Assembly (NCBI GenBank): GCA_905210415.1
Contig: CAJLWM010000041.1
Location: 1-19,849, forward strand
Source of the DNA: an uncultured Prevotellaceae bacterium
GTDB taxonomy: Bacteria > Bacteroidota > Bacteroidia > Bacteroidales > Muribaculaceae
DNA: 19,849 nucleotides
Reading direction: 5' to 3'
Positions 1-7,155 of the stretch are shown in pieces. The notes beneath the pieces were generated by a model. That model ran no database searches and was not told the origin of the DNA. It saw only the letters and a list, made by a program, of their open reading frames with translations. A program made the translations under genes and the position numbers. Within the stretch, counting starts at the first letter, position 1, and every line of letters begins with the position of its first letter.

Positions 1-1067
1 TAGGCGTTGCTGCCGTCGGCGTCGGCATAATTGGTGAGCTTTGGCATGTCGATGGCGTAAGTGCCGTTGAATGCCCAAGCATATTTGGTGATATCGGTGA
101 GCGACATCACGCGGCCGTGTGAGCCGGTGGTGAGGGTGCGGTTGATATCGCCGTCCTTCTTGTCGGTGAGGGCAAATATCACGCCTACACAGTCTTTAGT
201 GTCGTCGTATTCGGTAGAGTAGGTGAAGTCGGTGTAGAAGTAGTCGCCGATTTTCGCCTTAGAATCGAAGCATTCGCAGTCGTAGTTGAGATTGAGCATA
301 TCGCCAGCCTTGATGTTGACGCTGTTCTCTTGCTTACCGAGGTAAACCTTGCCGTCGGCAGTGGTTACCGACACGCAGAGGCGCACACCGTTGCATGGGA
401 AGAGACCGATTTTCGCCGAGCCGTTGAGTCCGGCATTGTCAACGGCGATGTTGCCGGTGATAGGCGCATTGAAAGATAGAGTCTTCAACTCATAGTCGCC
501 ACCGATGAGCAGTGCTTCCTTGTCGGAATACACCTCGATGTGTGTGATTTCGTTGATAGGTTTGCCTTGATATGTGAAATTCATTTTCGCAGCGGCGTTT
601 ATGAGCTTCATGTTCACCTTTGCTTCTGCAGCAGTGCCATTGATAGTAGCTACACATGTGCCGGCAAGATAGCTTTGCACGTTCACGCCGTCTTGCAGAC
701 GGTAGCGAAGCTTCACATAGCTAATGTCGCTTGCGGTCTGTGTGAGAGCCGACTTAGGATAGAAGAAGCCAATCTTAGCGCTGCTGGCAACCGATGGCAC
801 CGATCCGGTGAAGTTAGCTCCGTTGTTGATGAGCGTAACCAGGTTGCGGGTGTAGGTGAGGTTGAAGAATACCAGTTGGTCGCCCGACTTCCAGTTCCAG
901 CCGTCGGTGATAGCCGACTCGTTTTCGCTTGGGTCGCTGGCATATAGGGTGAGGTCGTAGTTTACAACCTCGGTGTCTGATTTCTTCTTATTGTCCTTGT
1001 CGCAAGATGCCAAGGTGCATCCAGCCACAAGCATGAGCAGTAATAACTTGATTGAATGTAATTTCAT
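1..1067 (-). CDS. Fimbrillin-like surface lipoprotein, C-terminus cut off by the window edge
   Basis: This gene is open from an ATG at 1067 to the left edge, giving 355 complete codons with no stop and no frameshift. It has a short basic N-terminus, a hydrophobic stretch (residues 8-15) and a lipobox ending in Cys17 (VAGC), so it should be a lipoprotein; a second Cys22 follows. The mature part is rich in beta-forming segments: a GWNWKSGDQLVFFNLTYTR stretch near residues 56-74, a KINF-like MNFTY segment near 162, and a late segment around residues 273-324 (GDYFYTDFTYS, then CVGVIFALTDKK and GRVMSLTD). That late pattern is familiar to me from Bacteroidales fimbrillin-family proteins, which are pilus or surface adhesin subunits. 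The family call is recognition from memory, not a search. It could equally be annotated as a hypothetical lipoprotein. It lies downstream of susCD in the same orientation but behind a terminator and with its own promoter, so it is probably a separate unit. Confidence 0.7.
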   Translation of the reverse strand, partial: MKLHSIKLLLLMLVAGCTLASCDKDNKKKSDTEVVNYDLTLYASDPSENESAITDGWNWKSGDQLVFFNLTYTRNLVTLINNGANFTGSVPSVASSAKIGFFYPKSALTQTASDISYVKLRYRLQDGVNVQSYLAGTCVATINGTAAEAKVNMKLINAAAKMNFTYQGKPINEITHIEVYSDKEALLIGGDYELKTLSFNAPITGNIAVDNAGLNGSAKIGLFPCNGVRLCVSVTTADGKVYLGKQENSVNIKAGDMLNLNYDCECFDSKAKIGDYFYTDFTYSTEYDDTKDCVGVIFALTDKKDGDINRTLTTGSHGRVMSLTDITKYAWAFNGTYAIDMPKLTNYADADGSNA

Positions 1068-1114
1068 ATTTTTGTAGTTGCTTCTTTATTAGTGCCAATA
1101 ATGCAAATTCTTGG

Positions 1115-1122
1115 CAAAGGTA
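1115..1122 (-). promoter_or_regulatory. -7 element (TACCTTTG) for the fimbrillin-like gene
   Basis: On the minus strand 1122-1115 reads TACCTTTG, an exact match to the Bacteroidota -7 consensus TAnnTTTG. It lies 47 bp upstream of the ATG at 1067, a normal leader length. No good TTTG element is seen at the usual 19-21 bp spacing; the nearest (1161-1157) is about 34 bp away, so this is weaker than the other promoters in the window. Confidence 0.5.
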
Positions 1123-1331
1123 GCAAAACATTTTTGGATATAACCTTAAAAACTCACAAAAGGCTTTAAAAAGATGTATTTAGATGGCATTTTTGCTATT
1201 TGATTGTGTCGGATAAGCACTTGGGCGAGAATGTGAATATTGTATATGGCATGTTACAATTTTCTGTTTTTGAGGGCAAATAAAAAGTAATTGCATTTTT
1301 TTGATGATGTTATAATAAAAAATTGTGCGTT

Positions 1332-1366
1332 TTTGTTGCAAAAAAACCGAACATTATTTATATTTG
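1332..1366 (+). promoter_or_regulatory. Promoter of a plus-strand small RNA
   Basis: TATATTTG at 1359-1366 matches TAnnTTTG exactly. A TTTTGTTG stretch at 1331-1338 supplies the -33 element, with 20 bp between its final G and the -7 box. This is the expected Bacteroidota sigma-ABfr architecture. No protein gene lies downstream on this strand before a strong terminator, so the promoter points to a short non-coding transcript. Confidence 0.65.
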
Positions 1367-1372
1367 CAATGT

Positions 1373-1512
1373 GAAGCCCCAACAGTAGGTATTATTGATG
1401 GGACAGTCATATTTTTATAAATTATAGCTGACATTTTTAGGATATAATTTAGATATTTTTACGTGTTTGTTTATCAAGGATATTCCGACGTGATGTCGGA
1501 ATATCTTTTTTT
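1373..1512 (+). ncRNA. Candidate intergenic small RNA, about 140 nt
   Basis: A consensus promoter ends at 1366 and a textbook intrinsic terminator ends at 1512, both on the plus strand, with no credible ORF between them. The start near 1373 is estimated from usual -7 to +1 spacing. The transcript would run convergent to the susCD mRNA, whose terminator lies at 1571-1537, and divergent from the fimbrillin-like gene. It does not overlap either mRNA, so it would be a trans-acting candidate rather than a cis-antisense RNA. I do not recognise it as a known Rfam family. Regulatory RNAs linked to susCD loci are known in Bacteroides (for example GibS and DonS), but no homology to these is claimed. 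Confidence 0.5.
1479..1512 (+). terminator. Intrinsic terminator, plus strand
   Basis: A perfect 11-bp stem is formed by GATATTCCGAC (1479-1489) and GTCGGAATATC (1495-1505), with a 5-nt loop, followed at once by seven T (1506-1512). The T run lies only on the plus-strand side, so it is directional. No plus-strand protein gene precedes it. Confidence 0.85.
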
Positions 1513-1536
1513 GCGCATTTTCGGGGGCGGATGGTA

Positions 1537-1571
1537 GGGGCAAAAAAATGCCCCAGGGCGTGAGCCCTGGG
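1537..1571 (-). terminator. Intrinsic terminator of the susCD transcript
   Basis: Reading the minus strand after the susD stop, an 8-bp GC-rich stem (CCCAGGGC at 1571-1564, GCCCTGGG at 1559-1552) with a 4-nt loop is followed by a run of seven T. An overlapping alternative stem, GGGGCA with TGCCCC across the T run (1537-1554), is also possible. The hairpin begins 40 bp past the susD stop codon. Confidence 0.8.
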
Positions 1572-1610
1572 ACATCCCGTTAATTCTATAATTATAATAT
1601 TAGCAATGTA

Positions 1611-3266
1611 TTAGAAGTTCTTGCCAGTATCCCACCATAGACGTTCGTCGATAGCGTCTTTTTGACCACGAGCCTTGAGGATTTCAATACCCTTAGCCAA
1701 ACCTGCTGGGTTAGCGCCACGTTCGTCAAATGCGAATGGCAAGCGACGGATACCAATTGCGCTGAGAGTCTTAATGTCGTGAGCAAGGTATTCGCCTTGA
1801 ACGCGAACGTTAGCTTCTGCAACAGGGAACAACTTAGGATAACCAGTGCGACGGAATTCAGCCCAAGCGTTTAAGCCTTCAGGGAAGCCTGCAATCCACT
1901 TTTGGGTGATGATTTGTTGCAATTGCTCTTCCTTTGAGCCAGCTTCCATATACTTAACAGGAACGTTGTTTACTGCAGCGATGTTGTTGGCTGGGTTGTG
2001 TGGGTCAACATAGTCGATTTGAGTAGATGTTCCGTTGATGTAGTTAGAAGCGTCCAAGTTCCATTTAGCAAATGAGTTGCGGATGCCTTCTTCGTAGTAA
2101 TCCTTAGCGCTACCGCTAATCCAACCACGGAGAGCAGCTTCGGCTTGCAAGAATGAAGATTCTGCACGGCTCATGATAGGCAGTGGAACGTCAGAAGAGT
2201 AAGGACCACCGCTTTCAGGGCAAACTTGGATAGAATACATCTTGTAGCTTGAACCGTCTACGGTAAGACCGTTGCGGATACCCTTGATTTGACCGATCAT
2301 GCCAGCAGCCTTACCATCAGGAGTGGTGATATCACCCTTTTCGCCCCAACCTACAGGTTGAACTGTCTTTTCAAGACGTGGGTCGTTGTAACCCTTAAGG
2401 ATGGTTTCGTAGTTGGCAGAGATACAGCAGTCGTTGTAGTCACGAGCGATAAGTGCTTGTGGGTTGCGGGTATTGCCGTCTTTCACTTCCACGTCAACAT
2501 TCTTAAGCAGGCCATACTTGTTGCTGCAAGCAGCCACAGCGTGTTCCTTAGCCAAGTTAGGAACTGCCATAGCGAGGCGCATAGCCAAGCGAAGGCGCAA
2601 AGTGTTGCCAAATTGCAACCAAGTCTTTTGGCTTTGACCGCACATCTTGTCCCAAGTGAGACGTTTTGCATCGTCCTTGCCACCGTTAGCATCGAGCCAC
2701 TTAGTGAGCTTGTCGCAAGCGTCGCCAAGTTCGGTGAGGAATGATGTGTAGCATTGTTCTTCAGAATCGTAAGTAACTGAGATGCCACCCTTCATGGCTT
2801 CGCTATATGGGCATGGACCGTAGGTGTCAACCATCTTGTGAGCGCCAGCCACCTTGAGGATTTCGCTGATAGCGAAGAAATCGTCGGCAAGGTCGTCGAT
2901 CTTTTGAACAGAAACCATAGGCTTAACCACGTGTAGCAACATGTAGTTGAGAGGGAAGCTGTTCCAACCGTTCATCATGAAGTAGGTATCGTTGTTGTTA
3001 CCGCCGTTGAAAGCAGTAGGCACAGCCATATAACCAGAGTAAAGGTCGGCATTCAAGTTTTGAATCAACTGATACTCGTAGTTACCGTTTGATTGGTTGT
3101 AGAAGACAGAGAGTTGAGCCTCGTTGAAAAGGTCGCTCATCTTCACATCCTTGTCAGGAATTTGGAATGGGTTGGTATTCATTTTTTCAAAGTCCCCAGT
3201 GCAGCCGGCACCCATAAGAAGTGCTGCACCAAATAAGATAGAACTTTTCAGATATTTTTTAATCAT
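1611..3266 (-). CDS. SusD/RagB-family nutrient-binding outer membrane lipoprotein
   Basis: This is the surface-exposed substrate-binding partner that caps a SusC-type TonB-dependent transporter. The 551-aa product has a lipoprotein signal ending in Cys22 (MGAGC), followed by FEKMNTNP, the N-terminal motif of the SusD-like_2 branch. The body is helix-rich, as expected of TPR-like SusD folds, with KMVDTYGPCPYSEA near residue 130. The end, with RGANPAGLAKGIE and RLWWDTGKNF, matches the usual C-terminus of this branch. Length is normal (500-600 aa). The gene starts 13 bp after the susC stop, so the two are certainly co-transcribed and probably translated in step. A strong terminator follows. Codon choice is unlike the flanking hydrolase genes and resembles the metallophosphoesterase at 18414-19436, suggesting high expression. 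The glycan or peptide ligand cannot be inferred. Confidence 0.95.
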   Translation of the reverse strand: MIKKYLKSSILFGAALLMGAGCTGDFEKMNTNPFQIPDKDVKMSDLFNEAQLSVFYNQSNGNYEYQLIQNLNADLYSGYMAVPTAFNGGNNNDTYFMMNGWNSFPLNYMLLHVVKPMVSVQKIDDLADDFFAISEILKVAGAHKMVDTYGPCPYSEAMKGGISVTYDSEEQCYTSFLTELGDACDKLTKWLDANGGKDDAKRLTWDKMCGQSQKTWLQFGNTLRLRLAMRLAMAVPNLAKEHAVAACSNKYGLLKNVDVEVKDGNTRNPQALIARDYNDCCISANYETILKGYNDPRLEKTVQPVGWGEKGDITTPDGKAAGMIGQIKGIRNGLTVDGSSYKMYSIQVCPESGGPYSSDVPLPIMSRAESSFLQAEAALRGWISGSAKDYYEEGIRNSFAKWNLDASNYINGTSTQIDYVDPHNPANNIAAVNNVPVKYMEAGSKEEQLQQIITQKWIAGFPEGLNAWAEFRRTGYPKLFPVAEANVRVQGEYLAHDIKTLSAIGIRRLPFAFDERGANPAGLAKGIEILKARGQKDAIDERLWWDTGKNF

Positions 3267-3279
3267 AGTTGCTGCGTAT

Positions 3280-6200
3280 TTAGAAAGAAAGTTTCAAGTT
3301 AAAACCGAAGCTACGAGTTGCAGGAATTCTGAAGTAACCCATACCACCATAGCCGTTGCTTGTAGACATAGAAGTGTCAGGGTCGCTTGGGCAATCCTTG
3401 TAGAGGAAGAAGAGGTTACGAGCGATAGCGCTGATGCTCAAGTCGTGGCCGTTGCCAAGGAGGTCGCGGAATGTGTAACCTACAGAAAGTTCACGAAGAC
3501 GGAAGTTAGTTTGGCTGTAAGCATAGTAGTCGCCACCACCACCGTTGATAGAACCGATAGTTGTGAAGAAATCTTTTGCATCCATCACGCCTTCAGAGTT
3601 TGTAGCAGTGTTCCAAACCTTTACGCCACCAGCATTGCGAGCGTCGGCAGAGCTTTGTGATGAGCCGTTGCGGTCGAGAGATGCTTGAGTGAAGTCGAAG
3701 AAGTTGCCACCGATAGAACCGTCAATCAAGAAGTAGAGTGAGAAGTTCTTGTAGTTGAATGTGTTGCCCCAACCCAAACGAACGTCAGAGTTGATATTGC
3801 CAAGTTTTTGCATTTCGTCGGTGTACATGATGCGGCCGTTTGCGTCAACGCAGATAAGACCAGTCTTTTCGTCGCGGATGAAGTTTTGACCGTAGATGTC
3901 GCCATACTTACCACCTTCAACGAGCCATGAGCGAACGCCGAACATACTACCGATATCCACCTTGTCGAGACGGTCAGATTCAGAGATGCCTTCGCGGTTG
4001 TCGAGCTTCACGATCTTGTTGTTGTTGTAAGAAAGGTTCACTTGAGTCTTCCAAGAGAAGTCTTTGGTGAATTGTTGAGTCCAGCTTGCTGAGAATTCGA
4101 TACCGCTGTTTTGGATGTCACCGGCATTGAAGTAGTAGCTGTCGTAGCCAGTAGCTGAAGGCACTGACATTGCGAAGTATTGGTTCTTGTTGTTGGTCTT
4201 ATACCAAGTGAAGTCGAGGTCCAAGCGGTCGTTAAACATTGAAGCATCGAAACCAAATTCCATTGAGTGCATCTTCTCAGGTTTCATGTCGGTAAATGGC
4301 ATCTTAGTGTTGAAAGATACAGAACCGTTAGAGAAGTTGTTCATTGGGTTGGTGATGTATACTGGCATTTCGTTACCTACTACAGAGTAAGAGGCGCGAG
4401 CCTTCAATTGGTTGAACATTTCAGGAAGGGTCACCATATCGCTGATTACGCCGGTGAGACCAACTGATGGGTAGAAGTAAGATCCGTTAGGAGTGAAAGC
4501 GAGAGTTGAAGACCAGTCGTTACGTCCTGTAACATCGAGGAACAACATATCCTTCCAGCCGAATTGTGCAGTAGCGAATACGGCGTTGAGGCGCTTTTGA
4601 TCCATTGATTTGCTTGAACCGTTCTTAGTAGAGTTTTCGATGGCCCAGTAGTTAGGCAAGTAGCGGTCGCCACCTTGCTTAAGGCCAGTGTGTTCGCACT
4701 TGTAATCGTTGAAGCTTGTGCCAAGGGCAGCGCTGATAGAGTAGTTGCCGAAAGTCTTGTTGAAGTTGACCATGAAGTCGCCGTAGAATGTGCGCATCAT
4801 GTAGTCGTCTTCTTCGTATTCTCCGTCAGGGTTGGCAAGCACTGTACTTGTAGTGGCATATTTAGTGCGTGACCAGAAGTCGTTGGTGCGGTCGTAGCTC
4901 AAGCGGCCTTGAACGAACAAGTAGTCGGTGATGTCGAAACGAGCCGAACCAGTCACCATTGTACGGTTGCGTGACTCAATGCTTGGAACGCGGTTGAGAA
5001 TCCAGTAAGGGTTTTGCGAGAAGTCTTGGTTTACGTTGCGATACCAGTTTTGTTCGTTGATTTGGCGAACTTCGTTGTAAGTTTCGAAAGTGTTCTTGTA
5101 GTAGTTCCAATCACCGTTAGCAGGGAAAGTGTAAAGACCAGTCAAGGCGTTGAGGTAGTGACCTCCACGTGGACGGTTTTTGCCCTTTTGTGAGATGAAG
5201 TTTGCAGAACCAGAGATTGTCAAGCGGTCGTTGAGCAACTTGTAGGTTTGCTTCAAGAGGATGTTGTGGCGCTTGAAGTCGTTGGTTGGCATGATACCTT
5301 CAGCTGTAGTGTTGGCATAAGAAACGTAAGATTGAATCTTGTCGGTACCACCGCTGATAGCAACAGAGTTGATGTATGTAGCACCTGTGCGGAAGAAGTC
5401 GTCAGAAGCGTTTACGCCGTTTGTGATCTTTTCGCCCCAGCTGTTTTCATCAAGAGAGCCATTTGACAATACAGGTGCACCATAAGTGGTCTGGATTTCT
5501 GGCTTGTCGAGTGCTGACTCGATAGTAATGTTGCTTGAGAAGTCAACGCGAACGCGACCTGAAGAACCCTTCTTGGTAGTAACCAATACCACACCGTTGG
5601 CAGCTTGTGAGCCGTAAAGAGCGGCAGCAGAAGCACCTTTAAGCACGTTGATGCTTGCGATGTCTTCTGGGTTGAGGTTTGACAATGCGTCACCACTATC
5701 GCGACCACCGTAAACAGATTCAACCTGTGATGTAGTGTTGTTGGTCATTGGGATACCGTCGATAACGATGAGGGCTTGGTTGTTGCCTTGAGCCGACTTG
5801 TTACCACGAATCACAACCTTAGAAGAGCCGCCGGCACCAGTTGTGTTAGGAGTGATTACCACACCTGCAGCTTTACCTTGAAGGCTGTTGATCATATTGG
5901 TCTCCTTGGCACGAACGAGTTCCGAGCCTTTAACTTTTTGGGTGGCGTAAGTCAACGATTTAGCCTTACGTTCGATACCCATGGCAGTTACCACCACTTC
6001 GTTAAGATTAAGTGAGTTGGATCCGAGAGCTACGTCAACAACGTCACGGTTGCCTACTGTTTCTTCTACTGTTTCCATTCCCACGTAAGAAATCTGAAGG
6101 ACAGCGCCTTCTTTTACGTTCTCTAAACGATATTTTCCATTAATATCGGTAGCAGTTCCGAGGTTTGTACCTTTCACAATCACACTTGCTCCAATAAGAG

Positions 6201-6306
6201 CTTCCTTGGTGTTTGCGTCGGTGACAGTACCTGTAACCACTTTTTGCGCCCAAAGCGCACTTGTACATGCCATTGCAAGTACAAGAAGAAGTAGATACCT
6301 CCGCAT
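3280..6306 (-). CDS. SusC/RagA-family TonB-linked outer membrane transporter
   Basis: This 1008-aa outer-membrane beta-barrel imports oligomers bound by SusD, using TonB-ExbBD energy. Order of parts: signal peptide with likely cleavage after Ala20; CarboxypepD_reg-like (DUF4480-type) domain at about residues 22-95 (VVTGTVTDANTKEALIGASV, GKYRL, ISYVGMETVEE); LNEVVVTAMG at 101-110, the segment that links this domain to the plug; plug domain at about 115-245 with GVVI, VVIRGNKS, LIVIDGIPM, INVLKGASAAALYGSQAANG and VLVTTKKG; then the 22-stranded barrel ending in a terminal Phe (LKLSF), the outer-membrane assembly signal. Length is typical. No N-terminal FecR-interacting STN domain is present, so regulation by an ECF sigma/anti-sigma pair through this protein is unlikely. 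It is the first gene of the susCD operon, behind a consensus promoter and a leader of about 330 nt. Confidence 0.97.
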   Translation of the reverse strand: MRRYLLLLVLAMACTSALWAQKVVTGTVTDANTKEALIGASVIVKGTNLGTATDINGKYRLENVKEGAVLQISYVGMETVEETVGNRDVVDVALGSNSLNLNEVVVTAMGIERKAKSLTYATQKVKGSELVRAKETNMINSLQGKAAGVVITPNTTGAGGSSKVVIRGNKSAQGNNQALIVIDGIPMTNNTTSQVESVYGGRDSGDALSNLNPEDIASINVLKGASAAALYGSQAANGVVLVTTKKGSSGRVRVDFSSNITIESALDKPEIQTTYGAPVLSNGSLDENSWGEKITNGVNASDDFFRTGATYINSVAISGGTDKIQSYVSYANTTAEGIMPTNDFKRHNILLKQTYKLLNDRLTISGSANFISQKGKNRPRGGHYLNALTGLYTFPANGDWNYYKNTFETYNEVRQINEQNWYRNVNQDFSQNPYWILNRVPSIESRNRTMVTGSARFDITDYLFVQGRLSYDRTNDFWSRTKYATTSTVLANPDGEYEEDDYMMRTFYGDFMVNFNKTFGNYSISAALGTSFNDYKCEHTGLKQGGDRYLPNYWAIENSTKNGSSKSMDQKRLNAVFATAQFGWKDMLFLDVTGRNDWSSTLAFTPNGSYFYPSVGLTGVISDMVTLPEMFNQLKARASYSVVGNEMPVYITNPMNNFSNGSVSFNTKMPFTDMKPEKMHSMEFGFDASMFNDRLDLDFTWYKTNNKNQYFAMSVPSATGYDSYYFNAGDIQNSGIEFSASWTQQFTKDFSWKTQVNLSYNNNKIVKLDNREGISESDRLDKVDIGSMFGVRSWLVEGGKYGDIYGQNFIRDEKTGLICVDANGRIMYTDEMQKLGNINSDVRLGWGNTFNYKNFSLYFLIDGSIGGNFFDFTQASLDRNGSSQSSADARNAGGVKVWNTATNSEGVMDAKDFFTTIGSINGGGGDYYAYSQTNFRLRELSVGYTFRDLLGNGHDLSISAIARNLFFLYKDCPSDPDTSMSTSNGYGGMGYFRIPATRSFGFNLKLSF

Positions 6307-6493
6307 AATTGGTTAGTTTTGGTTTTAAATAAAAATGTATGTTATGTTAGCTAAAAAATCTAAGAATTTGGTTTGTTGTTTTTTGCTTTTTATTGGTTGG
6401 TTAGTTTTTGGTATGTGTGGATGTTGAGAGGAGTGTTTTTTGGTTTTTGTGATAATTCACGTGGCTATGAATTAAGAACAAACAAGCGTCATT

Positions 6494-6514
6494 TCAGGAG
6501 TTTGTGGCTCCTGA
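6494..6514 (-). promoter_or_regulatory. Stem-loop in the susC leader
   Basis: TCAGGAG (6494-6500) and CTCCTGA (6508-6514) form a perfect 7-bp stem with a 7-nt loop, inside the predicted susC 5' leader about 190 nt before the start codon. No T run follows on either strand, so it is not an ordinary intrinsic terminator. A role as a target for a protein or small RNA is inference. Confidence 0.4.
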
Positions 6515-6555
6515 CTTAATTATATGAATGATAAATATTCCATAGATGGTTGAAA

Positions 6556-6574
6556 AGTTTAGTTTAGTTTAGTT
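6556..6574. repeat. Short pentanucleotide tandem repeat AGTTT, 3.8 copies
   Basis: AGTTT repeats three times plus AGTT at 6556-6574. It lies in the predicted susC leader, about 70 nt downstream of the promoter. It is too short to call phase-variable with confidence. Confidence 0.5.
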
Positions 6575-6646
6575 GCTTGGTTAAATATTTTTATGATTTC
6601 GCCAATCGGTATGTGATTTTTGAAACCTCTTTCTACAAACGTGGGG

Positions 6647-6677
6647 CAAATATAGGGTGAGTTTTTTGTATTTCAAA
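6647..6677 (-). promoter_or_regulatory. Promoter of the susCD operon
   Basis: On the minus strand TTTG (6677-6674) is followed by 19 bp and then TATATTTG (6654-6647), an ideal Bacteroidota promoter. Predicted transcription start is near 6640, giving a 5' leader of about 330 nt before the susC ATG at 6306. No second consensus promoter was found closer to susC on this strand. Confidence 0.75.
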
Positions 6678-6715
6678 GTTTTTTAACATAAATCTTGCGT
6701 TATTGTATATTTTGT

Positions 6716-6735
6716 GGCCCGAAATGGCCCGAAAT
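6716..6735 (-). repeat. Tandem 10-bp direct repeat upstream of the susC promoter
   Basis: GGCCCGAAAT occurs twice back to back (6716-6725 and 6726-6735), which is ATTTCGGGCC twice when read toward susC. The pair ends about 39 bp above the -33 element, and the 10-bp period equals one helical turn. That is the classic geometry for a dimeric activator such as a response-regulator or hybrid two-component DNA-binding domain. Function is inferred from position. Confidence 0.5.
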
Positions 6736-6747
6736 AGACTGGAATAA

Positions 6748-6785
6748 CCTCGTTTATGTTTTGTAACATATCGCATTAGACGAGG
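6748..6785 (-). terminator. Possible branched hairpin terminator after the small hypothetical gene
   Basis: An outer stem (CCTCG at 6748-6752 with CGAGG at 6781-6785) encloses a second stem (TATGTT 6755-6760, AACATA 6765-6770). It lies 53 bp past the stop of the gene at 6838-7143 and before the susC promoter, where a terminator is expected. No proper T run follows on the minus strand, so the call is weak. Confidence 0.3.
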
Positions 6786-6837
6786 AAGTGTTTATTATAC
6801 TTATGGGTGTGTTGTGTGTTATTGAGATGGCTTTTGG

Positions 6838-7143
6838 TTATGTGTAGTAAGATATGTTTAGGCATCTGCTCACGTAGAAATTTTGGTGTGGAGTGTCGCC
6901 GAGATATACAATGGTCATGCCACGATAGGCTTGTGGCACGAAGAGGGTGCTCAGGAGGCCCCATTGCGGTTCGCCGTAGTCAAACGACCGGCCCGAGAGC
7001 GTCAGTCGGTTGGCGGTGTAGTCGATGTCCCAAAACCCACCCCCGGCGCAAGAGTCGCCGGGAAGGAGTAGGTCTCGGTGCATATTCACCAGACCCAGGC
7101 GCAGATGTCCTACGGTGGTGATTATGAATTTTTTGTGAAGCAT
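6838..7143 (-). CDS. Small conserved-looking hypothetical protein (101 aa)
   Basis: This 101-aa cytosolic protein has no signal peptide or membrane segment. It starts MLHKKFIIT and has GHLRLGLVNMHRDLL (residues 12-26), GGGFWDID (35-42), SFDYGEPQW (53-61) and VPQAYRGMTIVYLG near 69-82. Small proteins with this RLG-x-VxxHRDLL, then GGG-aromatic, then FDxGxPxW layout occur in Bacteroidales genomes as far as I recall, always uncharacterised. Its reality is supported by position: the start is 12 bp after the stop of the cysteine desulfidase gene on the same strand, so the two are probably co-transcribed. Overlapping frames on both strands were judged less likely because they lack these features or a sensible neighbour spacing. 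No function is assigned. Confidence 0.65.
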   Translation of the reverse strand: MLHKKFIITTVGHLRLGLVNMHRDLLLPGDSCAGGGFWDIDYTANRLTLSGRSFDYGEPQWGLLSTLFVPQAYRGMTIVYLGDTPHQNFYVSRCLNISYYT

Positions 7144-7155
7144 AGTATCGGGGGG

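Larger units (their letters stand above)
1068..1610. other. Intergenic region between susD and the fimbrillin-like gene
   Basis: These 543 bp hold no convincing protein gene. From left to right they contain the minus-strand promoter of the lipoprotein gene, an AT-rich stretch (about 1125-1330) in which nothing was recognised, a plus-strand promoter and terminator that bracket a candidate small RNA, and the minus-strand terminator of susCD. The only start-to-stop frame inside the RNA is a 9-codon one beginning at 1398, which is too short to support. Confidence 0.7.
6307..6837. other. susC upstream region: leader, promoter, repeats
   Basis: This 531-bp gap has no supported protein gene. On the minus strand it holds, in transcription order: a branched hairpin after the hypothetical gene (6785-6748), a tandem 10-bp repeat (6735-6716), the susC promoter (6677-6647) and a leader of about 330 nt. 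The leader is poor in G on the transcribed strand. It contains a 7-bp stem-loop at 6494-6514 and a pentanucleotide run at 6556-6574. Two near-identical copies of CCAAAA(A)CTAACCAA lie at 6411-6397 and 6322-6309, the second right next to the start codon. Confidence 0.7.

Noticed and set aside
1398..1427. A 9-codon ORF inside the candidate small RNA
   Set aside because: Too short and without any supporting context; not enough to call a leader peptide.
6307..6330. A plus-strand TAGTTTTG (6314-6321) as an antisense promoter in the susC leader
   Set aside because: It points away from susC and has no -33 partner or downstream terminator; it is part of the duplicated leader motif.
6807..7121. A 104-codon plus-strand frame opposite the small hypothetical gene
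   Set aside because: The minus-strand frame has better composition and sits 12 bp from the cyuA stop in the same direction; the plus-strand frame has no promoter or partner.
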